The notes: a model not told the origin generated them from the sequence alone. A stretch of 64,000 bases of DNA from an uncultured Acetatifactor sp. (GCA_910584235.1 CAJTZD010000002.1:126574-190573), one strand, 5' to 3'; positions 38,015 through 47,414 are shown, numbered from the stretch's first letter. A program made the numbers and translations.

Positions 38015-38626
38015 TCAGAAAAAGCGCATCTGTTCATACTCTGTACTGCGCTCCAGCGGTGGAGGGACTTGCCTCAGGAGGCTGTCGGTTCTGCCCGCAT
38101 CCAGGATCCAGTCCACGGCCTCAGTGTCTGACAGGACCAGGGGCATGCGGTCATGGACAGGTTTCATGGAGCCGTTGGCCTCCGTGGTCAGGATGACGAA
38201 ATGCTCTCCGTCCTTATACTGCCTGCAGCAGCCTGCCAAAAACAGAACGCCGCCATTCTCTTTTCGGAAAGTGTACTTGGCCTTGGCGCGGTCCCATTCG
38301 TAGAAAGCAGCGGCAGGAACCACAATACGCCTGTGGCGGATGCCGTCCCGAAACAAGGGCTTTTGCGCGGCAGACTCGCACCTGGCATTGAATACAAGCC
38401 CTTTTCCCTGGTCTGGCTGCAGGGGGAAGCCCCAGCGGAGCCAGGCACAGGTTATCCTGCCGTCTGCGGGCAGGAGGATGGGGGCTTCGTCGGAGGGATA
38501 GACGTCCGTTTCGCTGATTCTCAGCAGAGCTGCAGCGGATTCCCTGCGCAGCTTCTCGTCGGCCTGCCGGATTAGGGTTTCAATTTGTCTTGCTGTTTCA
38601 TCGTTTAAATGGTAGCGTCCGCACAT
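38015..38626 (-). CDS. SOS response-associated peptidase (YedK/HMCES)
   Basis: A 203-residue SRAP protein that forms a covalent link with abasic sites in single-stranded DNA and protects them. The catalytic Cys2 is present (MCGRYHLN), as are the active-site Glu in AAFYEWD (about residue 105) and the His in PVHDRMPLVL (about residue 155). Its length is slightly short of the usual 220. It is convergent with the MATE gene. No LexA box could be assigned with confidence in the 170 bases upstream. Confidence 0.93.
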   Translation of the reverse strand: MCGRYHLNDETARQIETLIRQADEKLRRESAAALLRISETDVYPSDEAPILLPADGRITCAWLRWGFPLQPDQGKGLVFNARCESAAQKPLFRDGIRHRRIVVPAAAFYEWDRAKAKYTFRKENGGVLFLAGCCRQYKDGEHFVILTTEANGSMKPVHDRMPLVLSDTEAVDWILDAGRTDSLLRQVPPPLERSTEYEQMRFF

Positions 38627-38732
38627 GTGAGGGGCCTTCTTTCTTTTTTGATGGGGTTTCTATTATTATACCCGGATTTTGGAGTGTTGCAATGGGCAGG
38701 AGGCAATCCCTCCATTTTTTTGCAGAAAAGCA

Positions 38733-38761
38733 TTGACATAGACTGTACAATTGTATACAAT
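38733..38761 (+). promoter_or_regulatory. Promoter with overlapping palindromic operator (GntR/FCD type)
   Basis: TTGACA at 38733-38738, 17 bases, TACAAT at 38756-38761. A perfect 12-bp palindrome, ATTGTATACAAT (38750-38761), covers the -10 region. FCD-type GntR regulators typically bind short dyads of this TTGTATACAA kind, and such a regulator is encoded two kilobases downstream in the same cluster, so autoregulation and control of the citrate genes is likely. Confidence 0.7.
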
Positions 38762-38798
38762 AATACGAGCACTGAATTCTGCGAAAGAAGGGATGGAT

Positions 38799-40226
38799 AT
38801 GAGAGATAACGAGATGTTCCAGAACCGCCCCATCACCATGAACCACCACAACAACCTGTTGGAGATAGAGGAGCATATGTACATTCTGGATGATGTGCAG
38901 AAGCCCAATGTATTCCGGAATATGTTCCCCTATTCGGAGATACCCAAGATCCCGTTTAACGACAGGATTGTTCCCCATAACATGCCCAGAGAGATCTGGA
39001 TCACGGACACAACGTTTCGGGACGGCCAGCAGTCCAGGGCGCCCTACACCACGGATCAGATCGTGACCATATATGACTATCTGCATAGGTTAGGCGGACC
39101 TAACGGCATGATCCGGGCCAGCGAATTCTTTCTGTACAGCAAAAAAGACAGAGACGCCGTGTATAAATGTATGGAGAGGGGGTATCAGTTCCCGGAGGTC
39201 ACCAGCTGGATCAGAGCCAGCAAGGAGGACTTTAAGCTGGTGAAAGAGATCGGCATGAAAGAGACGGGCATTCTGGTCAGCTGCTCCGATTACCATATCT
39301 TCTTAAAATTAAAGATGACCAGGCGGCAGGCCATGGATCATTACCTGAGTGTGATCAGGGAATGTCTGGAGGAGGGGATCAGCCCCAGATGCCATCTGGA
39401 GGACATCACCAGGGCGGATATCTACGGCTATGTGGTGCCGTTTTGTCTGGAGCTGATGAAGCTCATGGAGGAGTATGGGATTCCCATCAAGATCCGTGCC
39501 TGCGATACCATGGGATACGGGGTCAATTATCCTGGCGCGGTCATTCCCAGAAGCGTCCAGGGTATCATTTACGCCATACATACCCATGCCGGGGTGCCTC
39601 ACGGGCTCATCGAGTGGCATGGTCACAATGATTTCTATAAGGCAGTGTCCAATTCCACCACAGCCTGGCTCTACGGCTGCTCCGGCATCAATACCTCGCT
39701 GTTCGGCATCGGGGAGCGCACGGGAAACACGCCTCTGGAGGCTATGGTGTTCGAGTATGCCCAGCTGAAAGGGGATTTGGGCGGCATGGACACCACGGTG
39801 ATCACGGAGCTGGCGGAGTATTATGAGAGAGAAATCGGATATCAGATTCCTCCCAGGACGCCTTTTGTGGGAAAGAATTTCAATGTGACCCGGGCTGGCA
39901 TTCACGCGGACGGCTTGCTGAAGAATGAGGAAATCTATAACATCTTCGACACGGAAAAATTCCTTAACAGGCCGGTGCTCTGCGCCGTGTCCAACACTTC
40001 GGGGCTGGCGGGCATCGCCCACTGGCTGAACGCCTATTATAAGCTGAAAGATGAGGAACAGATCGGCAAGAATGACCGGCTGGTGGCAGAGATCAAAAAG
40101 TGGGTGGACGAGGAGTACGCCGGCGGGCGCGTCACGGTGATGACTGACGAGGAAATCGTGGCATGCGTGGACCGTATCTGCAGGGAGAAGCATCTGACCC
40201 TGGGGCAGAGGTCGGAAGAGAAATAA
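38799..40226 (+). CDS. Probable Re-citrate synthase (isopropylmalate synthase-like)
   Basis: A 475-residue member of the HMG-CoA lyase-like/isopropylmalate synthase superfamily. It has the divalent-metal motif ITDTTFRDGQQSRAPYT, later EWHGHNDFY (the metal-binding H-x-H), and GINTSLFGIGERTGN. This long TTFRDGQQSRAPYT variant, with an extra N-terminal 60 residues and no LeuA regulatory domain, is what I recall for Re-face citrate synthase, which condenses oxaloacetate and acetyl-CoA. The neighbour isocitrate dehydrogenase supports citrate rather than leucine synthesis; no leuBCD is nearby. I choose ATG 38799 (MRDNEMF), six bases after GAAGGG; an upstream TTG overlaps the promoter. Confidence 0.78.
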   Translation: MRDNEMFQNRPITMNHHNNLLEIEEHMYILDDVQKPNVFRNMFPYSEIPKIPFNDRIVPHNMPREIWITDTTFRDGQQSRAPYTTDQIVTIYDYLHRLGGPNGMIRASEFFLYSKKDRDAVYKCMERGYQFPEVTSWIRASKEDFKLVKEIGMKETGILVSCSDYHIFLKLKMTRRQAMDHYLSVIRECLEEGISPRCHLEDITRADIYGYVVPFCLELMKLMEEYGIPIKIRACDTMGYGVNYPGAVIPRSVQGIIYAIHTHAGVPHGLIEWHGHNDFYKAVSNSTTAWLYGCSGINTSLFGIGERTGNTPLEAMVFEYAQLKGDLGGMDTTVITELAEYYEREIGYQIPPRTPFVGKNFNVTRAGIHADGLLKNEEIYNIFDTEKFLNRPVLCAVSNTSGLAGIAHWLNAYYKLKDEEQIGKNDRLVAEIKKWVDEEYAGGRVTVMTDEEIVACVDRICREKHLTLGQRSEEK

Positions 40227-40266
40227 AAGGATTTGGAGCATTTCAGGGAGGTTGGAGAAAAAGGAA

Positions 40267-40950
40267 ATGGGCAGTTATGATGTAAAGCAGGAGGTCACTG
40301 ACAAGTACTCCCTGCGGGGCCGCGTATTCAACAAGCTGCGGGCGGATATCCTCAGCGGGAAATACGCGGAACATGAAGAACTGAAAGAGATGGCGATAGG
40401 AGACGAGATGGGCGTCAGCCGTACGCCGGTGCGGGAGGCGTTCAGACAGCTGGAGCTGGAGGGCCTGATTCAAATCATCCCCAATAAAGGCGCTTATGTC
40501 ACGGGGATCACGCAAAAGGATGTGAAAGACATATACATGATCCGTTCCCGTCTGGAGGGGTTGTGCGCACGCTGGGCCACGGAGCACATCACAAAGGAAC
40601 AGATGGACGAGATGGAGGAGAATGTATACCTGGCAGAGTTTCATGCGGGAAAAGGGCATCTGGAACAGCTGGCAGAGCTGGATAATCGTTTCCATGATAT
40701 CATGTACGAGGCATGTAACAGCAAGATACTGGAACATCAGCTCAAGGATTTCCACAGCTATGTGCTGCGGGTGCGCAAGAAGACTCTGGCCAATGCCAAC
40801 CGCGGACCCAAGTCCAACGAGGAGCACAAAGAGATCATGGAGGCCATCAAGGCCGGGAACGGTGCTCTGGCAGAGCAGCTGGCCCATCAGCACATGATAA
40901 ACGCTTACGAGAACATGGTCAGGAACGGACTCCATGAGGCTTACGCCTGA
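40267..40950 (+). CDS. GntR family regulator with FCD domain
   Basis: A 227-residue transcription factor. The N-terminal winged helix has MAIGDEMGVSRTPVREAFRQLELEGLI (about 40-67), the diagnostic GntR recognition helix, and GLIQIIPNKGAYV. The C-terminal helical FCD domain includes LDNRFHDIMYEA and EEHKEIMEAI, with metal/ligand-binding His residues. Such FadR-type proteins respond to small carboxylates such as citrate, glucuronate or lactate. Lying between the putative citrate synthase and isocitrate dehydrogenase genes, it probably controls them through the palindrome at 38750. Start 40267 is chosen over a TTG at 40252 that overlaps the ribosome site. Confidence 0.9.
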   Translation: MGSYDVKQEVTDKYSLRGRVFNKLRADILSGKYAEHEELKEMAIGDEMGVSRTPVREAFRQLELEGLIQIIPNKGAYVTGITQKDVKDIYMIRSRLEGLCARWATEHITKEQMDEMEENVYLAEFHAGKGHLEQLAELDNRFHDIMYEACNSKILEHQLKDFHSYVLRVRKKTLANANRGPKSNEEHKEIMEAIKAGNGALAEQLAHQHMINAYENMVRNGLHEAYA

Positions 40951-41001
40951 GAAGAACCGAAGCGACTTTAACTCAGAACGATTTTAATCAGGAGGTTTTA
41001 T

Positions 41002-42207
41002 ATGAAGAAGATAGAAATGACGACTCCCTTGGTGGAGATGGACGGCGACGAAATGACAAGGATCCTCTGGCAGATGATAAAGGATGAGCTGCTGCTTCCC
41101 TATATCAATCTCAAGACAGAGTACTATGACCTGGGTCTGGAGCACCGCAATGCCACGAATGACCAGGTTACGGTGGACTCTGCCAATGCCACGCTGAAGT
41201 ACGGCGTGGCCGTAAAGTGCGCCACTATCACCCCCAATGGAGCCAGGATGAAAGAATATGACCTGAAAGAGATGTGGAAGAGTCCCAACGGCACCATCCG
41301 CGCTATTTTGGACGGAACCGTATTCCGGGCGCCCATTTTGGTAAAAGGAATCGTGCCCTATGTGAAGAACTGGACCAAGCCTATCACCATTGCCCGCCAT
41401 GCCTATGGAGATGTGTATAAAAATACGGAGATCAAGGTGCCGGGACCCGGAAAGGCTGAGCTGGTGTTCACGGCGGCGGACGGAACCGAGACCAGGGAGC
41501 TGATCCATGATTTTACCGGGGCGGGTATCCTCCAGGGCATCCACAATACGGAAAAATCCATTGGCAGCTTTGCCAGAGCCTGCTTCGCCTATGCTGTGGA
41601 CACAAAGCAGGATCTGTGGTTTTCCACCAAAGACACTATTTCCAAGAAATATGATCATACATTCAAGGATATCTTCCAGGAGATCTATGAGACGGAGTAC
41701 AAGGAGAAATTCCAGGCCCTTGGCATCGAATACTTCTATACACTGATAGATGACGCGGTGGCCAGGGTGATCCGCTCCCAGGGCGGCTTTATCTGGGCCT
41801 GTAAGAATTATGACGGAGATGTCATGTCCGATATGGTGGCCACGGCCTATGGGGATCTGTCCATGATGACCTCCGTGCTGGTATCGCCAAGCGGCGTCTA
41901 TGAGTATGAGGCGGCCCACGGCACCGTGCAGCGCCATTATTACAAGCATCTCAAGGGCGAGGAGACCTCCACCAATTCCATCGCCACTATCTTCGCCTGG
42001 ACCGGGGCCCTGCGCAAGCGCGGGGAGCTGGACGGCAACGAGGAACTTGCGGCTTTTGCCGACAAGCTGGAACGCGCCTGCATCAGAACCGTGGAAGAGG
42101 GCAGGATGACCAAGAGCCTGTCGCTGATCTCCACCTGTGAGAATCCTGTCATTCTGAACAGTCTTGACTTTATTAAGGCCATCCGGGAGACATTGGACAG
42201 GATGTGA
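41002..42207 (+). CDS. icd: NADP-dependent isocitrate dehydrogenase (eukaryote-like type)
   Basis: Oxidative decarboxylation of isocitrate to 2-oxoglutarate. The start [16 protein letters not shown] and [13 protein letters not shown] mark the dimeric, eukaryote-like NADP enzyme rather than the E. coli type. The substrate region [19 protein letters not shown] and the catalytic-site Tyr/Asp/Asn positions are in place; the 401-residue length is typical. AGGAGGTTTTAT precedes the ATG. With the presumed Re-citrate synthase upstream, the pair would make 2-oxoglutarate for glutamate. Aconitase is not in the window. A long hairpin lies just after the stop. Confidence 0.96.
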   Translation: MKKIEMTTPLVEMDGDEMTRILWQMIKDELLLPYINLKTEYYDLGLEHRNATNDQVTVDSANATLKYGVAVKCATITPNGARMKEYDLKEMWKSPNGTIRAILDGTVFRAPILVKGIVPYVKNWTKPITIARHAYGDVYKNTEIKVPGPGKAELVFTAADGTETRELIHDFTGAGILQGIHNTEKSIGSFARACFAYAVDTKQDLWFSTKDTISKKYDHTFKDIFQEIYETEYKEKFQALGIEYFYTLIDDAVARVIRSQGGFIWACKNYDGDVMSDMVATAYGDLSMMTSVLVSPSGVYEYEAAHGTVQRHYYKHLKGEETSTNSIATIFAWTGALRKRGELDGNEELAAFADKLERACIRTVEEGRMTKSLSLISTCENPVILNSLDFIKAIRETLDRM

Positions 42208-42214
42208 AATATAT

Positions 42215-42250
42215 TAAGCGCCAGGTGCAGAGCGTTGCGCCCGGCGCTTA
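42215..42250. terminator. Bidirectional hairpin between icd and a convergent subtilase
   Basis: TAAGCGCC pairs with GGCGCTTA and an inner GGTGCA/TGCGCC stem extends it. The tail is AT-rich on both sides, so it can serve both convergent genes. Confidence 0.65.
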
Positions 42251-42257
42251 GCAATCT

Positions 42258-43154
42258 TCATTTGGCGCATACTTTCTGTACATTCAACAGCCCCCAGCCC
42301 TGCCGGTTCCAGGCGAGGCCCAGATCTGTGGCGGAATACTGCAGCCTCTGCTTACAGCTCTCGTTCGTCATCCGGGGATCGCTCTGGAATGCCAGCGCGG
42401 CGGCTCCGGCTACCATGGGCGTGGCCATGGAAGTGCCGCTCTTGGCCGTGTAGGGCCTGCCATATCCTTTCCGAAAGAACAGGTTACAGGAATAAATATC
42501 CGTTCCCGGCGCCACCAGATCCGGCTTGCGCACCGGGCTTCCCGGGATGCCTCGGCCGGAATACCGTTCACAGCTTCTGGGATTCCCCCGGGAAAAGCTG
42601 CCGTCATAGCAGCCCACTGTCACTACGCATTTGCCGCCCACCGCGGAAATGCTGCCCTCCTTTGGCCCCTTATTTCCGGCGGCACATACGACCAGGATGC
42701 CCCTGTACCACAGATCTTCTATCTTCTTCTGCAGAAGCCATTCTTTCTCCCATTCCCGGAGATTTCCGATCCCCACAGAGATATTTACGATTTTGATATC
42801 ATATTCCCGCTGCAGAGCCAGCACCCAGTCCAGCCCCTCCAGCATAGCCTGTGTGGTGCCGTCGCCGTTTTCGTCCAGTATCTTCCCAACCACCAGCCGC
42901 ACTCCCGGCGCAATTCCGCGCAGACGCCCCCCGGAAAGCGCGCCGTTTCCGCACAGGATGCCGCATACATGGGTGCCGTGTCCGCTGTCATCATAGATAT
43001 CCTTTCGATGTCCCACGAAGTCCCGAAAGCAAACCGCTCTGCCCTGCAGATCGGGATGGAAGCCCATTCCCGTGTCCAGGACAGCCACTGTCACCCCCCT
43101 GCCGTCTATTTCCCGGGGAAGTTCTCCCGCCACCATTTTCCTCGCTCGCTGCAT
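42258..43154 (-). CDS. S8 family subtilisin-like serine protease, no signal peptide
   Basis: A 298-residue subtilase. Catalytic Asp is in VAVLDTGMGFHPD (about residue 27), His in DSGHGTHVCG (about 60), Asn in VVCAAGNKGP (about 160) and Ser in KSGTSMATPM (about 244). There is no secretion signal and only a very short N-terminal part before the catalytic domain, so it is an intracellular-type protease that may be active without a long pro-domain. It is convergent with icd and divergent from the ArsR gene. The ribosome site upstream is poor. Confidence 0.92.
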   Translation of the reverse strand: MQRARKMVAGELPREIDGRGVTVAVLDTGMGFHPDLQGRAVCFRDFVGHRKDIYDDSGHGTHVCGILCGNGALSGGRLRGIAPGVRLVVGKILDENGDGTTQAMLEGLDWVLALQREYDIKIVNISVGIGNLREWEKEWLLQKKIEDLWYRGILVVCAAGNKGPKEGSISAVGGKCVVTVGCYDGSFSRGNPRSCERYSGRGIPGSPVRKPDLVAPGTDIYSCNLFFRKGYGRPYTAKSGTSMATPMVAGAAALAFQSDPRMTNESCKQRLQYSATDLGLAWNRQGWGLLNVQKVCAK

Positions 43155-43374
43155 AATTCAAAAAGTCCTGGCATATACTTTTATCTATTGTATGTCGGGG
43201 CCTTGGAATCTGTTCGCTTTCACACTTGTCTGCAAAATCCGCGCAGTCAGAACAGGCGCCCTTGCTTATTCGGCAAGACCATTCCGAAGAAAAAGGATTT
43301 GCGCGAAAGGGAAAATTGTTGTAAAATAAGACTGACAAATTCAAATTTTCAGAGAACGAGAAAAGAGGATACGG

Positions 43375-43719
43375 ATGGAAGAGAACGGGTACCTCCATGT
43401 GGATGGAGAGATATTAAAAGAGATTGACGAAAAAATGCCGCCCGAGGAGGAACTGTCTGATCTGGCGGAATTCTTTAAGGTGTTCGGCGACAGCACGCGG
43501 CTGAAGATTCTGTATGTGCTGTTAAGCGCGGAGATGTGCGTGTACGACATTGCGGCAGTGCTGGGGATGTCCCAGTCGGCGATTTCTCACCAGCTGCGGG
43601 TGCTCAAGCAGATGGACCTGGTGAAAAATCGCCGGGAGGGCAAGACCATATTCTATTCCCTGGCCGATTCTCATATCGTAACCATTCTCAGTCAGGGGCT
43701 GGATCATATCGAGGAATGA
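43375..43719 (+). CDS. ArsR/SmtB family metal-sensing repressor
   Basis: A 114-residue winged-helix repressor. The recognition helix region is SQSAISHQLRVLKQMDLV. The C-terminal helix carries DSHIVTILSQGLDHIEE, in which Asp, His (+2), His (+13) and Glu (+16) match the alpha-5 zinc site of SmtB/CzrA exactly. The alpha-3N Cys pair is reduced to one Cys in EMCVYDI. It therefore probably senses zinc at alpha-5 rather than cadmium or lead. No exporter gene (cadA, czcD) is adjacent; the next gene is convergent. A possible dyad TGACAAATT-C-AAATTTTCA precedes the gene at about 43333-43351. Confidence 0.9.
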   Translation: MEENGYLHVDGEILKEIDEKMPPEEELSDLAEFFKVFGDSTRLKILYVLLSAEMCVYDIAAVLGMSQSAISHQLRVLKQMDLVKNRREGKTIFYSLADSHIVTILSQGLDHIEE

Positions 43720-43729
43720 GCCGGGGGTG

Positions 43730-44755
43730 TTATTTTTCTGCAGCAGCATCTTTGGCCGCCTGGAACACATCATAGCCGCTGCTTCCTAAAGGCGAGTGGT
43801 AAATGGTGTAGTCATCCCTGAATTCCTGGAAATATACATACCGCGAGGTCATGTTGATATTGTGATAGACGCCGGCGGCAATGACCGTGGGATTGCTGCC
43901 GTCCGTGCCCATGCATTTTAAGGCAGCGTCTGTTCCGTTGGTCTGGTAGTATATATAGCCGCTGCCTACATTGAAGCATTCCACCCGGTCCTGGGTCAGC
44001 ACTTCGACTGCATTTTCGGAGCGGGAGTAGCGGCAAAGTCTGTAATTCTCCGCTACATCCATGTAGTAGAAATAATCTCCGTCCAGCACGGGATTCCATA
44101 GATTGCCCTGCCAGATTTCCCGGGGCGCGTCCGTTGAGGTGTCCAGGGCATGGAGGAAGTGGTTGCCCTGGGTGCCGTTGTAATAGATGATGCCGTTTTC
44201 CGCACAGGCAGGGTTGATCAGATAATCAGCCAGCTTTACCTCGTCGGAGTTGTCGATCTTCATCTTGGAAAAAGACAGATCGTCATTGGCGGCAGTGAGG
44301 AAGTACAGATAATTATTCACCAGCTGTGCGGTTACCACTACCTTGGTAGTCAGGGAAGAAGCATTGCTGCCGTTTAATCGGCAGCGCTGGAAAGTCCTCA
44401 GGCCCAGAGCCCCGGAGAAGCCGGATTCCTCATAGGAGATGCCTGTGTGGTAATAATATAAGTATTTGCCGCCGGCCAGGATATTGCGCACCTCCAGGGA
44501 ATTGAGTCTTTTGAACTCGGTCTCGTCCGGATTCATGGCAAACAGTCCGCCGCCGGGAAAGGAATTCAGGAAGTAGACAGTGCCGTCGTATTCGCAGAAG
44601 CGTCCGTCGTTGTTCAGGTTGCCGGCAGTATTGCCCACGGTACCCTCAGGGTTCATGACTACCCTCTGGGTAAGGTAGAGGATGGTTGCGATACCTGCCA
44701 CCAAAGCGGCGATGATAATGCCGAGTACGATTTTTACGGTTTTTTTCAATCTCAT
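43730..44755 (-). CDS. Membrane-anchored DUF5050-like propeller protein
   Basis: A 341-residue protein with an N-terminal signal-anchor (about residues 8-28: VLGIIIAALVAGIATILYLT). The rest is built of repeated short beta units with Tyr-rich turns (KYLYYYH, GDYFYYMD, GYIYYQTNG, RYVYFQEF), the pattern of DUF5050-type beta-propellers. No catalytic motif is visible. It is probably an extracytoplasmic sensor or binding protein. I start at 44755, where GGAGGTATCCAC lies upstream; the longer frame to 44788 runs through that ribosome site. Confidence 0.78.
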   Translation of the reverse strand: MRLKKTVKIVLGIIIAALVAGIATILYLTQRVVMNPEGTVGNTAGNLNNDGRFCEYDGTVYFLNSFPGGGLFAMNPDETEFKRLNSLEVRNILAGGKYLYYYHTGISYEESGFSGALGLRTFQRCRLNGSNASSLTTKVVVTAQLVNNYLYFLTAANDDLSFSKMKIDNSDEVKLADYLINPACAENGIIYYNGTQGNHFLHALDTSTDAPREIWQGNLWNPVLDGDYFYYMDVAENYRLCRYSRSENAVEVLTQDRVECFNVGSGYIYYQTNGTDAALKCMGTDGSNPTVIAAGVYHNINMTSRYVYFQEFRDDYTIYHSPLGSSGYDVFQAAKDAAAEK

Positions 44756-44885
44756 GTGGATACCTCCATGCCTGCCCTGGGCGGGCATTTGTTTTATTCC
44801 TTATATTTTACACCCCTTTTTGCTTGCTATCAAGGATGTTTTGGTATAAGATAGAAAAAAGGTCAAAATAAAGGAGTCGTTTCGC

Positions 44886-46010
44886 ATGGATTTAACAGAG
44901 CTGAGAGAGCAGATTGACGGCATAGATGCCCGGATCGTGGAGCTGTTTGAGCGGCGCATGGATATCTGCGCGCAGGTGGCACAGTACAAAATCGGGGCTG
45001 GGAAAAATGTCCTTGACAAGAGCAGGGAGGCAGAGAAGCTGGCAAAGGTGCGTTCTCTTGCCAGCAGTGAATTTAACGGTTTCTGCATCGCGGAACTGTT
45101 CGAGCAGATCATGTCCATGAGCAGGAAGCTTCAGTACCGTCTGCTGATGGAGAGCGGGAGGCTGGAGAAGCTGTCTTTTATCGGGGTGGACGAATTGGAC
45201 ACGAAGAAAGCCCGGGTGGTGTTCCAGGGGGCGGAGGGGGCCTATTCCCAGGCGGCCATGACAGCGTACTTTGGGGACAGCATCGACAGCTTCCATGTGG
45301 ACAGCTTCCGGGAGGCCATGGATGCCATTGAAGAGGGCAGCGCGGATTTTGCGGTGCTTCCCATTGAGAATTCCACGGCGGGCATTGTCAGCGAGATTTA
45401 TGATCTGCTCCAGGAGTATGAGAATTACATAGTGGGGGAGCAGATCATTAAGATCGAGCATTGTCTGTTGGGCGTGCCGGGGGCTTCCCTGGAGGATATC
45501 CGGACAGTCTATTCCCATCCCCAGTCCCTGATGCAGAGCTCCAGATACCTGGCCCTGCGTGACTGGCGCCAGATCAGCATGCCAAACAACGCCTTTGCGG
45601 CGAAAAAAGTGGCGGACGAGCGGGATAAGTCCCAGGCTGCCATTGCAAGCGAGTATGCGGGGGCTGTCTACGGACTGGAGGTGCTGCAGCGCAAGGTGAA
45701 CCACTCAGGCACCAACTCCACCAGGTTTATCATTGTCAGCGGCCGCAAGATATTTAAAAAAGACGCGAAAAAGATCAGCATCTGCTTCGAGGTGCCTCAT
45801 GAGAGCGGCTCTCTGTACCATATGCTGTCCCATTTTATCTATAATCGCCTGAACATGACCAAGATTGAGAGCAGGCCCATAGAGGACAGGAACTGGGAGT
45901 ACCGTTTTTTCATTGATTTTGAGGGGAATCTGGCGGACAGCGCCGTGAAGAACGCCCTGCGGGGGCTTCGGGATGAGGCCAGGAATATGAAAGTCCTGGG
46001 GAATTATTAG
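44886..46010 (+). CDS. pheA: Bifunctional chorismate mutase / prephenate dehydratase
   Basis: A 374-residue enzyme for phenylalanine synthesis. The N-terminal chorismate mutase domain (about 1-90) starts LTELREQIDGIDARIVELFE. The prephenate dehydratase domain (about 108-285) has VVFQGAEGAYSQAA, LPIENSTAGIV and the NSTRFIIV motif with catalytic Thr. The C-terminal ACT domain (about 300-370) carries NMTKIESRPI, the phenylalanine-binding ESRP motif, so feedback inhibition is expected. It has AAGGAGTCG before the ATG. The window also carries tyrA, at 15.2 kb. Confidence 0.97.
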   Translation: MDLTELREQIDGIDARIVELFERRMDICAQVAQYKIGAGKNVLDKSREAEKLAKVRSLASSEFNGFCIAELFEQIMSMSRKLQYRLLMESGRLEKLSFIGVDELDTKKARVVFQGAEGAYSQAAMTAYFGDSIDSFHVDSFREAMDAIEEGSADFAVLPIENSTAGIVSEIYDLLQEYENYIVGEQIIKIEHCLLGVPGASLEDIRTVYSHPQSLMQSSRYLALRDWRQISMPNNAFAAKKVADERDKSQAAIASEYAGAVYGLEVLQRKVNHSGTNSTRFIIVSGRKIFKKDAKKISICFEVPHESGSLYHMLSHFIYNRLNMTKIESRPIEDRNWEYRFFIDFEGNLADSAVKNALRGLRDEARNMKVLGNY

Positions 46011-46040
46011 TGCGCTTGAAAGTGTGGGTCGAGAGGACAA

Positions 46041-47414
46041 ATGAGAGAGAAAGAACTGATCGTATACAGAACATTTCAGGAGGGGGATCTGCTGACGGAC
46101 ATGGCATGGCTGATGTCCCATTATGAGGAGGCCGGTCCGGGAGAGATATCTGCAGAGGGCAGAGCTTGTACTACAGAAGCTGTGAAAGCGCTTTTTTACG
46201 ACTGTATACACAGGCTCATTGAGCTGGCGGGGACCTATGGGTTCCACGGCAATCTGTGGCACTGCTATCTGGCCAACCTTTTGGTGAACAATGAGAACAG
46301 CTACAGCCGGGGATGCGAGATTCGGGGCGGCATAGCGGGAACCATCAACCAGGCGGTGCTGCATGATATTGTGATATTCAAGGAGTTCTATGACTACGAT
46401 TTCGAACCTATGTGCCAGAAGCTTCATGTGCCGGAATTCGCCATGATACAGCACTATGAGAGCAGCAGCCTGGAGAGCAAAGTCTACAATACCAGAATCT
46501 GTGCCCGCATCTGTGAGCTGGCGGCGGACTTCTGCAGGGATAATACGCCGGAGGAGATGAAAGCTACCCTTACCCATTTTTATAAGGAATACGGCGTGGG
46601 GAAATTCGGCCTCCATAAATCTTTCCGCATTGTGCAGGAAGAAAGGAGCGGGCAGGACAATTCCGGGGCGGGAACCGGCGCAAGGATTGAGCCGATCCTC
46701 AATATCGCCCATGTAAAGCTGGACGACCTGGTGGGATACGAGCTGCAGAAGAAGAAACTGCGGGATAACACAGAGGCTTTTGTCTCTGGAAGAAAGGCCA
46801 ATAACTGTCTGCTGTTCGGCGATGCGGGCACGGGAAAATCCTCCTGTATCAAGGCTATCGCTAACGAGTATTATGACAGGGGACTTCGCGTCATAGAGGT
46901 GTACAAGCATCAGTTCCAGGACCTGAACCAGGTCATCGGTCAGATCAAGAGCCGCAATTACAGATTCATTATTTTTATGGACGATTTAAGCTTCGAGGAT
47001 TTTGAGATCGAATATAAATATTTAAAGGCGGTTATTGAGGGAGGGCTGGAGAAGAAGCCGGAGAACGTGCTGATCTACGCCACATCCAACCGCCGCCACC
47101 TCATCCGGGAGAACTACGGGGACAAGACAGAGGACGGACATCTGCCGGACATTCGCCAGGATATGCATACCAGCGATACCGTGCAGGAGAAGCTGTCCTT
47201 AGTGTACCGCTTTGGCGTCACCATCTATTTCGGCGCTCCCGACAAGAAGCAGTTCCGGGAAATCGTGCGGGCGCTGGGGAAGAGATACGGTCTGGAGGTT
47301 CCGGAAGAGGAGCTTTTGGCGGAGGCAAACAAATGGGAACTGTCTCACGGAGGGCTCTCCGGCAGGACAGCCCAGCAGTTCATAGATTATATTGCAGGAG
47401 CGGTATACAAATAA
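46041..47414 (+). CDS. DUF815 family AAA+ ATPase
   Basis: A 457-residue protein. The N-terminal 210 residues are an uncharacterised helical domain. The C-terminal AAA+ domain (about 225-445) has DDLVGYELQKKKL, Walker A LLFGDAGTGKSS (about 254-265), Walker B FIIFMDDLSFED (about 307-318) and a sensor-1 region with IYATSNRRHL. This layout is DUF815, a conserved ATPase whose function is unresolved. It follows pheA by 30 bases and overlaps nothing, while the Ppx/GppA gene starts 16 bases after its stop. Membership in the polyphosphate operon downstream is possible. Confidence 0.88.
   Translation: MREKELIVYRTFQEGDLLTDMAWLMSHYEEAGPGEISAEGRACTTEAVKALFYDCIHRLIELAGTYGFHGNLWHCYLANLLVNNENSYSRGCEIRGGIAGTINQAVLHDIVIFKEFYDYDFEPMCQKLHVPEFAMIQHYESSSLESKVYNTRICARICELAADFCRDNTPEEMKATLTHFYKEYGVGKFGLHKSFRIVQEERSGQDNSGAGTGARIEPILNIAHVKLDDLVGYELQKKKLRDNTEAFVSGRKANNCLLFGDAGTGKSSCIKAIANEYYDRGLRVIEVYKHQFQDLNQVIGQIKSRNYRFIIFMDDLSFEDFEIEYKYLKAVIEGGLEKKPENVLIYATSNRRHLIRENYGDKTEDGHLPDIRQDMHTSDTVQEKLSLVYRFGVTIYFGAPDKKQFREIVRALGKRYGLEVPEEELLAEANKWELSHGGLSGRTAQQFIDYIAGAVYK

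Noticed and set aside
38751-38798. TTG at 38751 as the start of the citrate synthase-like gene
   Set aside because: It lies inside the -10/operator region; the ATG at 38799 has a ribosome site and gives the family start.
42389-43156. Plus-strand frames opposite the subtilase gene
   Set aside because: They have no ribosome sites and odd composition (Pro/Arg/Ser-rich); the minus-strand frame has the complete catalytic triad.
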